Of a stretch of DNA of 64,000 bases, positions 30,788 to 40,693 are shown piece by piece. The position numbers and the translations under genes are program-made. A model generated the notes under the pieces. That model did no database searches, was not told the DNA's origin, and saw only the letters and a list, made by a program, of their open reading frames with translations. Position 1 is the stretch's first letter; each line of letters begins with the position of its first letter. Location of the stretch: positions 36,638-100,637 of the forward strand of contig PXUB01000030.1 in the NCBI GenBank assembly GCA_003009755.1, read 5' to 3'. This DNA comes from Thermoplasmatales archaeon SW_10_69_26. Its GTDB lineage: Archaea; Thermoplasmatota; SW-10-69-26.

Positions 30788-33097
30788 ATGGAGGTTCTCT
30801 CGCGCGACGAGCTCTCCCGCGAACGAGAGAACGAGCTCCGTTCAGCGGGGGCCACCGTGGACGCGACCGGGCGCTGGCTGCGCGTGCCCGAATCCACGCC
30901 CGACACGGTGGATCGACCGGTGATCGAGCTGGCGGCCTCGGACTTCCACACCACGGCCTACGTTCCAGAGGAGGCGCTCGACGACGTGAGCGACGTCCTC
31001 GAGGACAGCCGCTGGCGGGAGACCGACGACCCCGAGGTCTTCCAAGCCGGCGTCTACCGTCTCAGTCGCGGGCACAGGGCCCTCCGCGACACCGGGGTCC
31101 CGGTCTTCTGGCGGCGTGGCGACACGCGCGAGGAGCTGTCCTTCGAGCTGCGGCACTTCCAGGAGCGCGCCGGCGGCGACGTGATGGTGCTCCTCGAGCG
31201 CTACGATCCCGACCACTGGCTCGTCGAGCGCGTCGTCTCCAACGCCAAGCAGACCTGGTACCGCGAGGAGGGCCTGCTCATGGTGGGCCCGCCCGCCTAC
31301 AACAAGACGATCGCCGAGCTCGCCGCGCGCGGCGCCAGCTGCGTCTACGAGCCCGATCTCGTCGACCGCGCCGAGGGCGAGGGCGTCGACACCGACACCG
31401 ACGTCAAGCTCCGCGTCGCCAAGGACATGGTCGCCAACCCCTGCCGCTTCCGCATCATCGAGGGATCGATGACGATGGCCAAGGGCCTGGCCGACCGTCT
31501 GAACGAGGTCGGCGAACGCGAGGAGGACCAGTGGCTGGTCCCCCGCGAGGAGGCCGTCCCCCTCGTCGACGATCTGCGCGAGCGCGGCATCGAGATGGTG
31601 ACCCGCCGCCTGGACGGTCGACGCACCGACTACGAGCACTGGCGGCCCGACCTCCCGATGGACCGCGGCCCCGGGCGCCCGAAGGAGCGCGACCCGGTCG
31701 ATCTCGAGCTGGAGGAGCCCGTGCCGGATCTGCAGGCCCACACGGTGCTCGACGACCACCAGCGCCGCGGCGTGGCCTACATCCGCGGACGCGACTACCG
31801 CTGCGTCGTCGGCGACGAGATGGGCCTGGGCAAGACGTTGACCAGCCTCTCGGCCGCCCAGTACCTCGAGGGACCCACGCTCGTCGTCTGCCCCTCGAAC
31901 GCTCGCCCGGTCTGGCCGCGCGAGATCGAGAAGTGGATCGAGGCCGACGACCGCGTCCTCTCGCCCGGCGACGACGTCGAGGAAGCCATGGCGCAGATGC
32001 AGGGCGCGGACCCGCCCGACTACGCGATCGTCAGCTACGACGGCATGGATCGCTTCTACGACGTGATCGAGGAGACGGACTGGTCGCTGGTCATCATCGA
32101 CGAGGCCCACTACCTCCGCAACCGACGCACCAAGCGCGTCCAGCTCGCTCGGGAGCTGTTGCTCGACGTCCCACGCCGGGTCCTGTTGACCGGGACCCCG
32201 CTGATGAACGATCCCAGCGAGCTCCGGTCGCTTCTGTACTTCGTGCATCCCGACGAGTGGGAGGACGCCTCCTGGTTCCGCCGCCGGTTCAAGAAGCCCT
32301 GGGAGCGCGGCACGCCCGAGGTCCGCGAACAGGTCGTCGAGCGCCTGCACGAGTACCTCGACGACGTCATGGTCCGCCGCGTCAAGTCCGACATCTTCCG
32401 CCAGCTGCCCGACAAGGCCACCCACGTCCACCAGGTCGACCTCACGCCCGGCTGGCGGCGCGAGTACCGCGAGGAGGAGCAACAGTACGCCGAGGAGCAC
32501 GAGGCCAGCTCCGACGCGCTGGGGTCCCTACAGCGCCTCAACCGGCTTCGACAGCTCGCCGTCAACGGCAAGCTCGAGGACGTCATCCCGCACATCGAGC
32601 GCCTGCTCGCCAAGGACGAGAAGGTCGTCGTGTTCGGGTTCTTCCTCTCCGGGCTCCGCACCCTCGAGGAGGCCTTCGACGACCGCGAGCCCGCTTGGCT
32701 CACCGGCAGCTCGTCCGACAAGCAGCGCAAGCAGGCCGTCCAGCGGTTCCAATCCGACCCCGACTGCCAGCTGTTCCTCGGCCAGATCAACGCCGCCGGG
32801 CAGGCGATCACGCTCACCGCCGCCCGCCACGTCGTGTTCCTCGACCTCGTGTGGAATCCCAGCGTGATGCGCCAAGCGATGGACCGCGTGCACCGCCGCG
32901 GCCAGGAGGACAGCGTGCACGTGCACTTCTTCGTGACCGAGGACACGATCGAGGAGGACATCCGGACCGTGCTCGAGGAGAAGGCCCGGCTCGTGGACGC
33001 CGTCGTCGACGACGCCGCGTTCCGCGACATGGACGCCGTCCACTGGGAGATCACCGAGCGCCTGCTCGACCGCCGCGGCGACGATCAGGGCGAGTGA
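30788..33097 (+). CDS. SNF2-family DNA-dependent ATPase (SMARCAL1-like)
   Basis: 769 residues. The N-terminal 300 residues are without a recognised domain (ERYDPDHWLVERVVSNAKQT; TIAELAARGASCVYEPDLVD). The SNF2 motor follows: Q/I region VVGDEMGLGKTLTSLSAAQY (Lys349), DEAH box LVIIDEAHYLRN (about residue 438), LLTGTPLMNDPSELRSLLYF, and the C-terminal helicase lobe with motif VI MRQAMDRVHRRGQEDSV. The closest known type is the SMARCAL1/HARP group, which anneals DNA or remodels forks. A role in replication or repair is inferred. It overlaps the convergent lipoprotein gene by 13 bp. Confidence 0.88.
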   Translation: MEVLSRDELSRERENELRSAGATVDATGRWLRVPESTPDTVDRPVIELAASDFHTTAYVPEEALDDVSDVLEDSRWRETDDPEVFQAGVYRLSRGHRALRDTGVPVFWRRGDTREELSFELRHFQERAGGDVMVLLERYDPDHWLVERVVSNAKQTWYREEGLLMVGPPAYNKTIAELAARGASCVYEPDLVDRAEGEGVDTDTDVKLRVAKDMVANPCRFRIIEGSMTMAKGLADRLNEVGEREEDQWLVPREEAVPLVDDLRERGIEMVTRRLDGRRTDYEHWRPDLPMDRGPGRPKERDPVDLELEEPVPDLQAHTVLDDHQRRGVAYIRGRDYRCVVGDEMGLGKTLTSLSAAQYLEGPTLVVCPSNARPVWPREIEKWIEADDRVLSPGDDVEEAMAQMQGADPPDYAIVSYDGMDRFYDVIEETDWSLVIIDEAHYLRNRRTKRVQLARELLLDVPRRVLLTGTPLMNDPSELRSLLYFVHPDEWEDASWFRRRFKKPWERGTPEVREQVVERLHEYLDDVMVRRVKSDIFRQLPDKATHVHQVDLTPGWRREYREEEQQYAEEHEASSDALGSLQRLNRLRQLAVNGKLEDVIPHIERLLAKDEKVVVFGFFLSGLRTLEEAFDDREPAWLTGSSSDKQRKQAVQRFQSDPDCQLFLGQINAAGQAITLTAARHVVFLDLVWNPSVMRQAMDRVHRRGQEDSVHVHFFVTEDTIEEDIRTVLEEKARLVDAVVDDAAFRDMDAVHWEITERLLDRRGDDQGE

Positions 33098-34302
33098 AGC
33101 TCGCGCACCACGTGCGCGACCTCCCAATCGGTGCCGCCCTCGTCGAGGCTGGCCTGCCCCTCGTAGGTGCCGGTCACGAGGTCCCCGTCGGCCAGCTCGC
33201 TCGTCCACGACAGCTCGACGCCTCCACCGTAGACGCCGGCCACCGAGGACTCGATCACCGTCGCGGCCGGGCTGGCGAGCTGGACGTCCAGGCTGCCGGG
33301 CCCGGTCGTCGCCATCGGTCCGGCGGGCCGAGCCACCAGGCCCGCCTGCACCGGTGCCTGCGCCTGCTCGAAGGTCCACGAGACGTCCTCACCGGACGAG
33401 ACCGTGTTCCACGAGCCCTGGGTCGTCTCGGTCGGGACGACGTCCAGGGGCGCCTGCGGCGGGTTGGACGCGTTGACGGGACGGACCGCGATCGAGCTCG
33501 CGGCCACGCCGGTCGTCTCCCCGCCAGGTGTGACGAGCACGGTGTAGGTCCCCGCGGCGTCGGCACCGACGGGCCGGCTGACGACGCCCGAGCGCGGTTC
33601 CAGCTGCTCGCGCTCGCCCGAGGGGCCCCACACGTTCACCGCGCCGAGCGAGGCACCCTCGGCCGCCTCGAGGGCGAACCCGCCGCTGGTCTCCGTGACC
33701 GGGACCGCCGTCGGGACGCCGGCGAGGGTGGCATCGCCGTGAGCCGTGATCGTGGCCTCGAGCGTGTACTCCTGCTCGGGGCTCTCGCCGCTGGTGTCCG
33801 CCTGCACGAGGGCGACGACGGACCCAACGTTGCCCGTGCGAGCCAGCGAGGCCTCCATCCAGATCGTGTCCTGCTCGAAGCTCTTCACGTAGTGGGTATC
33901 GTAGACCTCGACGTTCTCGAACAGCCACTCCCCGTTGAGTTGGGTCGTCTCACCGCTGTACTCGATCGTGACGTTCACGGTGACGGGGACGCCGGTCGGG
34001 ACCTCGGGGGTGAGATCGTGCTCGCGCGTGTCCGCTCCGCGCAGGCTGCCGCCGGCGAAGGCGCCATCCCCGGTCGTGAACGTGCCCGTCTGGGAGATCC
34101 TGGCCGTCTGCGAGGGCGCCTCGAACGCCAACCGGGCCTCGGCGCTGGCGTTGGCTGCCTCCCGCTGTGTGGGATCGTCGGCCTCCGCCTGCGTCTGATC
34201 CAACGCCTCCTCGTCGCCGCCCACGCCCAGGCATCCCGCCGCCAGCGCCACCAGTGCCAAGGCGGCCGCGAGCCCGAGCCGCCGCGCTCGCCATCCTCCC
34301 AT
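33085..34302 (-). CDS. Secreted lipoprotein, unknown
   Basis: 405 residues with an N-terminal signal and lipobox-like LAAGC (Cys24), followed by an acidic linker and beta-rich sequence. N-glycosylation sequons (NAS, NVT, NAT) are visible. No known domain recognised. The ATG 34302 has a TATA-like CGCTTAACC about 30 nt upstream on the minus strand. The last 13 bp overlap the helicase gene. Confidence 0.7.
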   Translation of the reverse strand: MGGWRARRLGLAAALALVALAAGCLGVGGDEEALDQTQAEADDPTQREAANASAEARLAFEAPSQTARISQTGTFTTGDGAFAGGSLRGADTREHDLTPEVPTGVPVTVNVTIEYSGETTQLNGEWLFENVEVYDTHYVKSFEQDTIWMEASLARTGNVGSVVALVQADTSGESPEQEYTLEATITAHGDATLAGVPTAVPVTETSGGFALEAAEGASLGAVNVWGPSGEREQLEPRSGVVSRPVGADAAGTYTVLVTPGGETTGVAASSIAVRPVNASNPPQAPLDVVPTETTQGSWNTVSSGEDVSWTFEQAQAPVQAGLVARPAGPMATTGPGSLDVQLASPAATVIESSVAGVYGGGVELSWTSELADGDLVTGTYEGQASLDEGGTDWEVAHVVRELHSP

Positions 34303-34375
34303 GAGAAACGATGACGCGCCAGCGTCTGGTTAAGCGTTGGGGGTGCCGGGGGCCCGGCTGTCTCGTTAAGCGGGG

Positions 34376-34414
34376 CCGCGAAGGACACGAAGGATCGCCA
34401 AGGCCACGAAGGGC
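34376..34414 (+). repeat. Degenerate CACGAAGG-type repeats
   Basis: GAAGGACACGAAGGATCG and then CCAAGGCCACGAAGGGCC form short imperfect direct repeats in the 265-bp gap before the next gene. No gene is supported in the gap. Confidence 0.35.
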
Positions 34415-34567
34415 CTGTGTACTCGCCGCCGGGCGGCTCTGTCACGGCAGCTGCTCTACTTTGTGCCCTGGCGTCCCCTCGCGTACTTGGTGGTCTCCCC
34501 CCGTTTCTCATCCTTACAGCGCGGCCGTGGGCTCGGCTGGCGGCCTCACGGATCGATGAGGGCGAAG

Positions 34568-35086
34568 CTACCGGCGCCGGGCGACCATCTCCTCCAGGCG
34601 GAGGACGTGGCCGTTGTTGACCTCGACGTACGTCGTCGCGTACACGCCGGCGTCGATCTCGTCCTTGGGGGGACGGGCGACCTCGAGGACATCGCGGCCC
34701 TCCAGCCGATCCTCGGTCGTCAGCGCCTCGAAGTCCCCCTCGGCGCCGATCGGCTCGGTGTCGTGCTCGGGCAGGTCCTCGCGAGCGGCCGGCTGATCGG
34801 GGCCCGGGGCCGGCTCCTCCTCGTCCTCGAGGTGGTCGGGATGCCCACCCATGAGCAGCACGACCTCCACGACGAGCAGGATCACCAGCACGACGAGCCC
34901 GCCGATCGCGATCTGGCCGACGGTGAGGCTCTCGTGGATCGAGCTGGGGTCCAAGATCCGTGCCCCGAACAGCAGGACGATCACGATCGTGGCGACCGCG
35001 ACCACGGGGATCGCGACGAGCCACCAGTTGAACCCCTGGCCGGATCCGGTCGCCTCGTCGGCGTCGGCGTTGCCGTCTTCGGCCAT
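34568..35086 (-). CDS. Two-helix membrane protein with C-terminal cytosolic domain
   Basis: 172 residues: an acidic N-terminus, two transmembrane helices (WWLVAIPVVAVATIVIVLLF and IAIGGLVVLVILLVVEVVLL), an acidic linker, and a short domain ending GVYATTYVEVNNGHVLRLEE. No family recognised. It is the third gene of a minus-strand set that starts with the giant surface protein, 29 nt after the zinc-ribbon gene, so a role in its export or anchoring is possible but speculative. Confidence 0.6.
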   Translation of the reverse strand: MAEDGNADADEATGSGQGFNWWLVAIPVVAVATIVIVLLFGARILDPSSIHESLTVGQIAIGGLVVLVILLVVEVVLLMGGHPDHLEDEEEPAPGPDQPAAREDLPEHDTEPIGAEGDFEALTTEDRLEGRDVLEVARPPKDEIDAGVYATTYVEVNNGHVLRLEEMVARRR

Positions 35087-35115
35087 GATGGGAGACTCCT
35101 TGAGACCTGGTGAAT

Positions 35116-35466
35116 TCAGGAGGCTTCTTTAGCCCTTTCGGTGCCGGACGAGGGACCCGATCGGCCCGTCGAGCCCGACAAACCGCAGGAAGGGCACTCG
35201 ATCGTATCCCCCCGACGAGGGGGATCGAACACGCTGTCACATCGGGGGCAACGGACCAGCTCGGGGTTGACCTCCCCGGTCTCGAAGTCGGCGTCCGGCC
35301 ACGCGTAGAGCAGGGCCAGGCCGACCAGGCACACCGCCTCGACGGCGATCGCCACCCACAGCAGGGTCGCCTCCTGCCAGATCCAGAAGGTCACGATCGC
35401 GCCGAGGAACGCGGCCACGGCTGCAGCCGTCAAGACCCCACCCAGCAGGCGTTCGTCGAGATCCAC
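35116..35466 (-). CDS. Two-helix membrane protein with C-terminal zinc ribbon
   Basis: 116 residues: two transmembrane helices in the first 62 residues, then CPRCDSVFDPPRRGDTIECP followed by SCG, a classic CxxC-x14-CxxC zinc ribbon, then a Ser/Gly-rich tail. The start is 12 nt after the giant gene's stop, indicating one operon. Function unknown; such small ribbon proteins are common in archaea. Confidence 0.7.
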   Translation of the reverse strand: MDLDERLLGGVLTAAAVAAFLGAIVTFWIWQEATLLWVAIAVEAVCLVGLALLYAWPDADFETGEVNPELVRCPRCDSVFDPPRRGDTIECPSCGLSGSTGRSGPSSGTERAKEAS

Positions 35467-35478
35467 GTGCGTCCACCT

Positions 35479-38400
35479 TCACGTCCAACGGCGGTTCAGG
35501 CCGAGCACGCCGAGCGCGACGGCCGTCGCCGTCAGGACCGTGAGCAGGGTCCATTCGGGGATGAAGTTGTCGCCTTCGACCTCGTCCCCCTGGACGGAGA
35601 ACGCGTGCGCCGAGTCCGCCGTTTTCGGTCCCTCGTCGGTGACCGCGGAGAGGCTGATCTCGTAGTCGCCGCGCTCCTCGGGCGCCTGGAAGGTGCCCTC
35701 CCAGCTGGATCCGCCGACGTTCTCGAGCTCGACCCGCTGGACGACCTCGCCACCCGAGGTGATGTTCGCCCAGGCGCGGCGGACGTTGCCGTCGATCTGC
35801 ACCCGGAACGTCGTCTCCTGGTTCGGCGAGAGCACGTCCTGGCCGTCCTCCTCGCGCGTGTCCTGCAGCTCGGGCGAGGAGAACGTCTCGCCGAGGTTGC
35901 GGACGGTCACGTTGACCTCGTCCGCGGCGAAGTTCTGCCCGTCGAGCACGAACACCTGCAGCGTGACGTCGCCGTTCGGCAGCGCGGTCGTGTCCAGGCG
36001 GTAGGAGCCGCGGTTCGGGATGTCCTGCGCCTCGGGGATCTCCTGGAACGTTCCGCCCGGCTGCTTGTAGAACAGGCTGATCCGCAGCTCGTCGGTGGGC
36101 GTCTCGGCGTCCGTCGCCGTCCAGGCAGCCTGCGTGGTCCCGGTGATCGTGTCGCCCTCCGCCGGACGGTCGAACGCCACGCTCGGCACGCTGTCGCCGG
36201 CGGTGAAGTTCTTCTCCGTGCTCGAGCGCACGTTGCCGAAGATGTCGGTCGCCTCGACGGTGAAGCGGACCGTGGCGCCCTCCTGGAAGGCCTGGTCGGT
36301 GCGCTGGTTGAACAGACGCACGCTCCACGTGCCGTCCTCCTCCTCGAGCGCCAGGGTCTGATCGGGGCCGTCGTCGACGTTGTAGACGGCCTCGACCTTC
36401 TGCACCTCGGCGTCCTCGGTCACGTTCGCGAACACGACCTCGCGCGGCTTGCCGGGCTCGGCGAACACCTCGATCGAGGGGCCCAGCTGGTCGAACAGGA
36501 CCGGCTGCTGCCGCTCGTCGCCGGTGTTGCCGACGGCGTCCTCGGCGACGACCGAGATCTGGTAGACGCCGTGCCCGTCGACGACCTCGTCGAACTCCTG
36601 CAGGCGCAGGGTCCCCTCGCCGCCGGCGAGCGTGATCGTCTGGCTGGCGCCCGAGTCGGCGTGCGTGACGGTGACCTCCGTCTGACCGGCTCCGGAGGCG
36701 CCGTCGGTGACCGAGACGTCGATGTCGGTCGGGAGACCGATGACTTGTCGGTCGCCGCGCTGGATGGCCGGCCCCATCTCCAGCTCGGCCGAGGGCCCCT
36801 CGGCGTCGACCTGGAACTGGTGACGGAGGGTGTCGCTCTCCTGCGGCGGCTCGGAGACGTCGGCCGCCTCCAGCGTCACGTCGACGGTCGACCCCGACGC
36901 GAAGCTCTCGGGAGGGTCGTACTTGACGCGGTAGCAGTCCTCGCAATCGTCGATCGGCGAGATCTCGGCCTCGTCGGTCACGTCCTCGCCGTTGACGCCG
37001 AAGCTGATCGAGCTCTTGTTGACGCCTTGACCGAAGTCGACGACGTCGGCCCGGATCGTCGGTTCGGCCGGTCCATAGGTGCCCTCGGCCGGTCCGCGGA
37101 CGTCGGGCGAGAACTTCTGGGCCTGCGGCGGCAGGTTGTCCTTGACCTGCAACTCGCCGGCGGCGGTCGACTGCTTGCCGGTGTAGTCCTCGACGGTCAC
37201 GTCGTAGGTCCAGGTGCCGACGTCGACCTCGGTGGCGTTCACGGGGCCGTAGACCCAGCGATCCTGGGTCTCGTTGTAGGTCATGTCCAGCGCGCCGGTC
37301 GCCCCGGAGGTGGGTCGGTCGATGCGGAGCGTCGGCGGCTGCACGGCCGTGTCGTCGGAGACGTCGGCCACCCACGTGATGGGTCCGCCGACCTCCTGGG
37401 TGCCGTTCGGGATCGTGCGGAAGTCCACGATCGTCGGTGCTTGGGTGTCGTTGACGGCGACGGAGACGTCTTGGCCGCGTGTCACCTGGTCGGCGAAGTC
37501 GGTGACGGCCAGGCGAACCGTGTACGTGCCGCCGCGGTCGAAGAACTCGGCGTCCGGACCGACCGCGACGTTGGCCTCGTAGGTGCCGTTGCGGGTCGTC
37601 TGATCGTCGATCTGGTCGACCGGCAAGGGAGCGTCGACGAACTCGTCGGCGCCGGGCTTGCGGATCTCGAGGCTCACGTTCTCGACGCGGAGGGCATCGC
37701 GCGCGTCGGCGCGGGCCGTCACCTCGTCGCCGGGGTCGACGGCGGTGGGACTGACGCTTGCGTTCGAGAGCAGCGGCTCCGTGTTACCGTTCTCGTTCAC
37801 GCGATCGGCGATCTCGCCGACCCGGCCCTCGGTCGTGTTGCGTCCGAAGTTGTCGCTCACGTGGTAGTCGACGTCGAACTCGCCGACCCAGTCGAGGTCC
37901 AGGTCCTGGTCGGAGCTGTTGGCGTAGTACCACTGCCAGCTCTCCGTCTTGGTCTCGGTCTCGTCGCCTTCGGTGTCGCACCCACCGCCGGTGCGTTGGT
38001 CGGTGCCGGTCGCCGTGTCGACCCGGCAGTGCTCGATCATCTCGACGTCGAGCCAGGCGGCCGTCGTCCCGTTCGGGCGGACGACCTCGACGCTCGTGTT
38101 CTCGGCGACGGCCTCGTCCGAGAGCTCGGTGCCGTTGATCGACGCGGTGATGTTGAACCGGTTGTCGGGCTCGTCGGCGGAGCCGCGGTACCGGGGCGGG
38201 TCGGAGCCGAAGCTCGCCTCGCCGTTGACGCGGAAGCCGTCCCCGCCGGGCGGATCGATCTCGATCTCGGTCGGCAGCGAGGTGAGATCGAACTGCATGC
38301 CGTCGGAGACCGTCGTGTGCTCGGTGTCCTCGGCGCGGACCTTGAAGACGTAGCGATCGGGATCGCCCTGGATGGTCGTCGTGACCTCCCAGATGGCGCG

Positions 38401-40506
38401 GTCGTCCTCGTTGCGCTCCATCTGGAGCTCGGAGAACTCCTCGCCGGTCGCGTTCGTGAAGTTGGCCGGGGCCCCGTCCGGCGTCTCGAAGACCGCCGTC
38501 ACGCCGTCCTCCTTGAGGGAACCGTCGGCTTCGTCCTTGCTGTTGAGGATCTCGGCTTGGAAGGTGACGTTGTTGCCCTCCTGGACCTGGGGGACCTGAC
38601 TGCTGCCGTCGTCCCCGTCGATCGAGGTGGACTCGATGTTCGGCGCGTTCTGGTCGACGAACACGAGATCCAGGCACCAGGTGTTGTCGGCGTTGTCGGG
38701 CTGCCGGCCGCACTCCTGGTGCTCGTTGAGCTCACCGATCTCGCCGGCCTCTGGGCGCGGCGTGGGCGGGGAATCGTAGTTGTCCGGGTGGTCCAGGCGG
38801 ACCATGATGCGCTGCTCGCCGCCCTCGTCGTTGGCGTTGACGACGAGCTGTTGATCCCACAGGTCCTGGGAGCCTTGCGTGGACGAGGGGATCGCGTACT
38901 CGCTGTTGTCGACGTCCTCGGCGTCGACGTCACGGTCGAAGCGCTCGATCCGTTGCCCTTGGAACCAGATGGAGGCCCGCCATCCGTTGTCGCGGAGATC
39001 CTCCTTGGCGGCGTCCGACTCCAGGAGGTTCTCGTCGCCGCTGTTCTGGAACTCGGGCTGGAGCTTGATATCCGAATCCACCGGACAGGGCTCCTCCTCC
39101 GTGCAGTCGCTCACGGTCCCGTTCCCGGTGTCGACGAAGAGGTTGTGCTCGACGAACTCGAGGTCGACGCCGCGGAGCTGCAGGGACCGCTGACCGGCGT
39201 TGTTGTTCTCGTTGGATTCGGGGATGGCGCCCTCGCCGTCGAGGTCCTCGTCGGCGATGGCCTTCAGGAAGAACTGGCCGGCGCGCTTGAGGCGGTCGAA
39301 GGCGGTGACCTGCGTGGAGGTTTGGGTGCTGGGTTGGATGACCTCCTCGCTGTCCTTGTCGTAGATGCCGGCGTCGGTCCGGTTGGCGTAGATCGTGGTT
39401 TGGCTGGTGTCGAGGGGTTCGCCGTCTTGTTCGGCGCGGGTCTCGGTGTGGAGGTTGGTCTCCAGGGGAGCGCCGAAGCGGTAGGAACAGGGGTATTCGG
39501 TGTCGGGGTCGTCAGTCCGTTGGATCCACTGGCAAGTGGGTCCATCGGAGGATCCGGTGTACTTGTAGGTGTCGTAGGTGCGCGTGTCCCGCTCATCGGG
39601 CTCGTAGTCGCTGTCGTCGCTGTCGAAGCTGGATCGGTTGGCGAACTCGCCGTCGTCCCGGGCACCGTTGGGGTTCCAGTTGGGGTAGCTGCCCTCGTTG
39701 GTGATCCCGATATCGAATTTGGCGGAGTCGTCGCCGGTGTAGGAGGTGCGGCGGTCGTCCTTGTCGGTCACCCAGTTCACGTCGTTGTTGTCGACGAGCA
39801 GGTCGGGGCGTTGGTCGACGACGATGACGCGTTCGGCCGCGATGCAGGCTGCACCGCCGGCCCCGCAGTTGTCGAGGTTGCCGAACCCGCTGTCTGTCGT
39901 GTCGCCCTCGTTGTTGGTGTCGGCGTCGATGTCGAAGACGAGGAACCGGACGCGGTGTTCGCCGGGGTTGTCTTGGACGCCGTCGACGCTGATCGTATCC
40001 GAGAGGCTGATACTCGCGGTGCACTTCTGGCTCGGCTGGAGGCTGTTGGGCTTCTCCGCGGAACTGCTATCGGGGCAGTCGAGCCCGCGCGTAGGATAGT
40101 TGTGGGCCGCACCGCTGCGGTCCTGGTAGGCTTGGTCGTCCTTCAGGTCGTGGTCGCCGTGCAGGTATTGGATCTGCAATCGCAGCTCGTCGCTATCAAC
40201 GGACGAGTAGCCCTGGCAACTGTTGTCGTCGGCCAGCCGGTTCTCGACCGTGACGTCGAACTGGATGTCCACGCCGGGCTTGGCGAAGACCGCTTGCTCG
40301 CCTGTGATCTGCAGATCGTCGCCGGCTCCACCGGTGGGCACGGCCTCGATGTCGGTGATCCACAATGGGTTCTCAGCGTGGTCGCAATCACCCACCAGCC
40401 CCTCCTGGGCCTGGGCATCCTCGTCGGACATGGTGACGAGGGGGACGAGGAGGCTGAGGGCAGCGACGAGGACGAGCGCGCGGCGGGCGTTGATGACGCG
40501 AGACAC
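35479..40506 (-). CDS. Giant secreted surface protein (CARDB / Ig-like repeats)
   Basis: 1675 residues with a signal peptide (cleavage near residue 34, AQAQEG). The N-terminal third has CARDB-like domains (VDLEFVEHNLFVDTGNG). The rest is a chain of Ig/cadherin-like domains (repeated phrases such as NDTQAPTIVDF, AVTDFADQVTRGQDVSVAV, VTVEDYTGKQSTAAG). It is very acidic and rich in N-glycosylation sequons. The C-terminus is NFIPEWTLLTVLTATAVALG and then a short tail ending NRRWT, a predicted membrane anchor or sorting tail. Likely an S-layer-associated or adhesion protein. A TATA-like CTTTAAGCG (minus) lies about 45 nt before the start. Confidence 0.85.
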   Translation of the reverse strand: MSRVINARRALVLVAALSLLVPLVTMSDEDAQAQEGLVGDCDHAENPLWITDIEAVPTGGAGDDLQITGEQAVFAKPGVDIQFDVTVENRLADDNSCQGYSSVDSDELRLQIQYLHGDHDLKDDQAYQDRSGAAHNYPTRGLDCPDSSSAEKPNSLQPSQKCTASISLSDTISVDGVQDNPGEHRVRFLVFDIDADTNNEGDTTDSGFGNLDNCGAGGAACIAAERVIVVDQRPDLLVDNNDVNWVTDKDDRRTSYTGDDSAKFDIGITNEGSYPNWNPNGARDDGEFANRSSFDSDDSDYEPDERDTRTYDTYKYTGSSDGPTCQWIQRTDDPDTEYPCSYRFGAPLETNLHTETRAEQDGEPLDTSQTTIYANRTDAGIYDKDSEEVIQPSTQTSTQVTAFDRLKRAGQFFLKAIADEDLDGEGAIPESNENNNAGQRSLQLRGVDLEFVEHNLFVDTGNGTVSDCTEEEPCPVDSDIKLQPEFQNSGDENLLESDAAKEDLRDNGWRASIWFQGQRIERFDRDVDAEDVDNSEYAIPSSTQGSQDLWDQQLVVNANDEGGEQRIMVRLDHPDNYDSPPTPRPEAGEIGELNEHQECGRQPDNADNTWCLDLVFVDQNAPNIESTSIDGDDGSSQVPQVQEGNNVTFQAEILNSKDEADGSLKEDGVTAVFETPDGAPANFTNATGEEFSELQMERNEDDRAIWEVTTTIQGDPDRYVFKVRAEDTEHTTVSDGMQFDLTSLPTEIEIDPPGGDGFRVNGEASFGSDPPRYRGSADEPDNRFNITASINGTELSDEAVAENTSVEVVRPNGTTAAWLDVEMIEHCRVDTATGTDQRTGGGCDTEGDETETKTESWQWYYANSSDQDLDLDWVGEFDVDYHVSDNFGRNTTEGRVGEIADRVNENGNTEPLLSNASVSPTAVDPGDEVTARADARDALRVENVSLEIRKPGADEFVDAPLPVDQIDDQTTRNGTYEANVAVGPDAEFFDRGGTYTVRLAVTDFADQVTRGQDVSVAVNDTQAPTIVDFRTIPNGTQEVGGPITWVADVSDDTAVQPPTLRIDRPTSGATGALDMTYNETQDRWVYGPVNATEVDVGTWTYDVTVEDYTGKQSTAAGELQVKDNLPPQAQKFSPDVRGPAEGTYGPAEPTIRADVVDFGQGVNKSSISFGVNGEDVTDEAEISPIDDCEDCYRVKYDPPESFASGSTVDVTLEAADVSEPPQESDTLRHQFQVDAEGPSAELEMGPAIQRGDRQVIGLPTDIDVSVTDGASGAGQTEVTVTHADSGASQTITLAGGEGTLRLQEFDEVVDGHGVYQISVVAEDAVGNTGDERQQPVLFDQLGPSIEVFAEPGKPREVVFANVTEDAEVQKVEAVYNVDDGPDQTLALEEEDGTWSVRLFNQRTDQAFQEGATVRFTVEATDIFGNVRSSTEKNFTAGDSVPSVAFDRPAEGDTITGTTQAAWTATDAETPTDELRISLFYKQPGGTFQEIPEAQDIPNRGSYRLDTTALPNGDVTLQVFVLDGQNFAADEVNVTVRNLGETFSSPELQDTREEDGQDVLSPNQETTFRVQIDGNVRRAWANITSGGEVVQRVELENVGGSSWEGTFQAPEERGDYEISLSAVTDEGPKTADSAHAFSVQGDEVEGDNFIPEWTLLTVLTATAVALGVLGLNRRWT

Positions 40507-40634
40507 GGTTCCACCTGCGAAGGGAGGGCAACCGCCACGCCCGACGGGAGGCGCTTAAAGGTTGCCCTGCCCGATAGGCAGACCGGTGATGCTTGAACGT
40601 TTCGGTACGCGCCCTGTCCAGTCGGACGGTCGCT

Positions 40635-40671
40635 CCCCCTCCCCTCCCCTCCGTCGAGGGAGGGAAGGGGG
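40635..40671 (-). terminator. Long GC hairpin downstream of the secreted-protein operon
   Basis: CCCCCTCCCCTCCC (40635-40648) pairs with GGGAGGGAAGGGGG (40658-40671) with a single mismatch. It follows the stop at 40694 on the minus strand and precedes the giant gene's promoter, so it probably insulates the two transcription units. No T tract is present. Confidence 0.45.
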
Positions 40672-40693
40672 CGGAGAGGAGGTCAGAGGCGAA

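Noticed and set aside
35110..40596. A plus-strand open frame of 1828 codons opposite the giant surface protein
   Set aside because: It is antisense to a protein with a clear signal peptide, domains and glycosylation sites. The frame is open only because of the extreme GC content and codon bias, and its translation is a monotonous Val/Asp/Gly/Arg mixture without domains.
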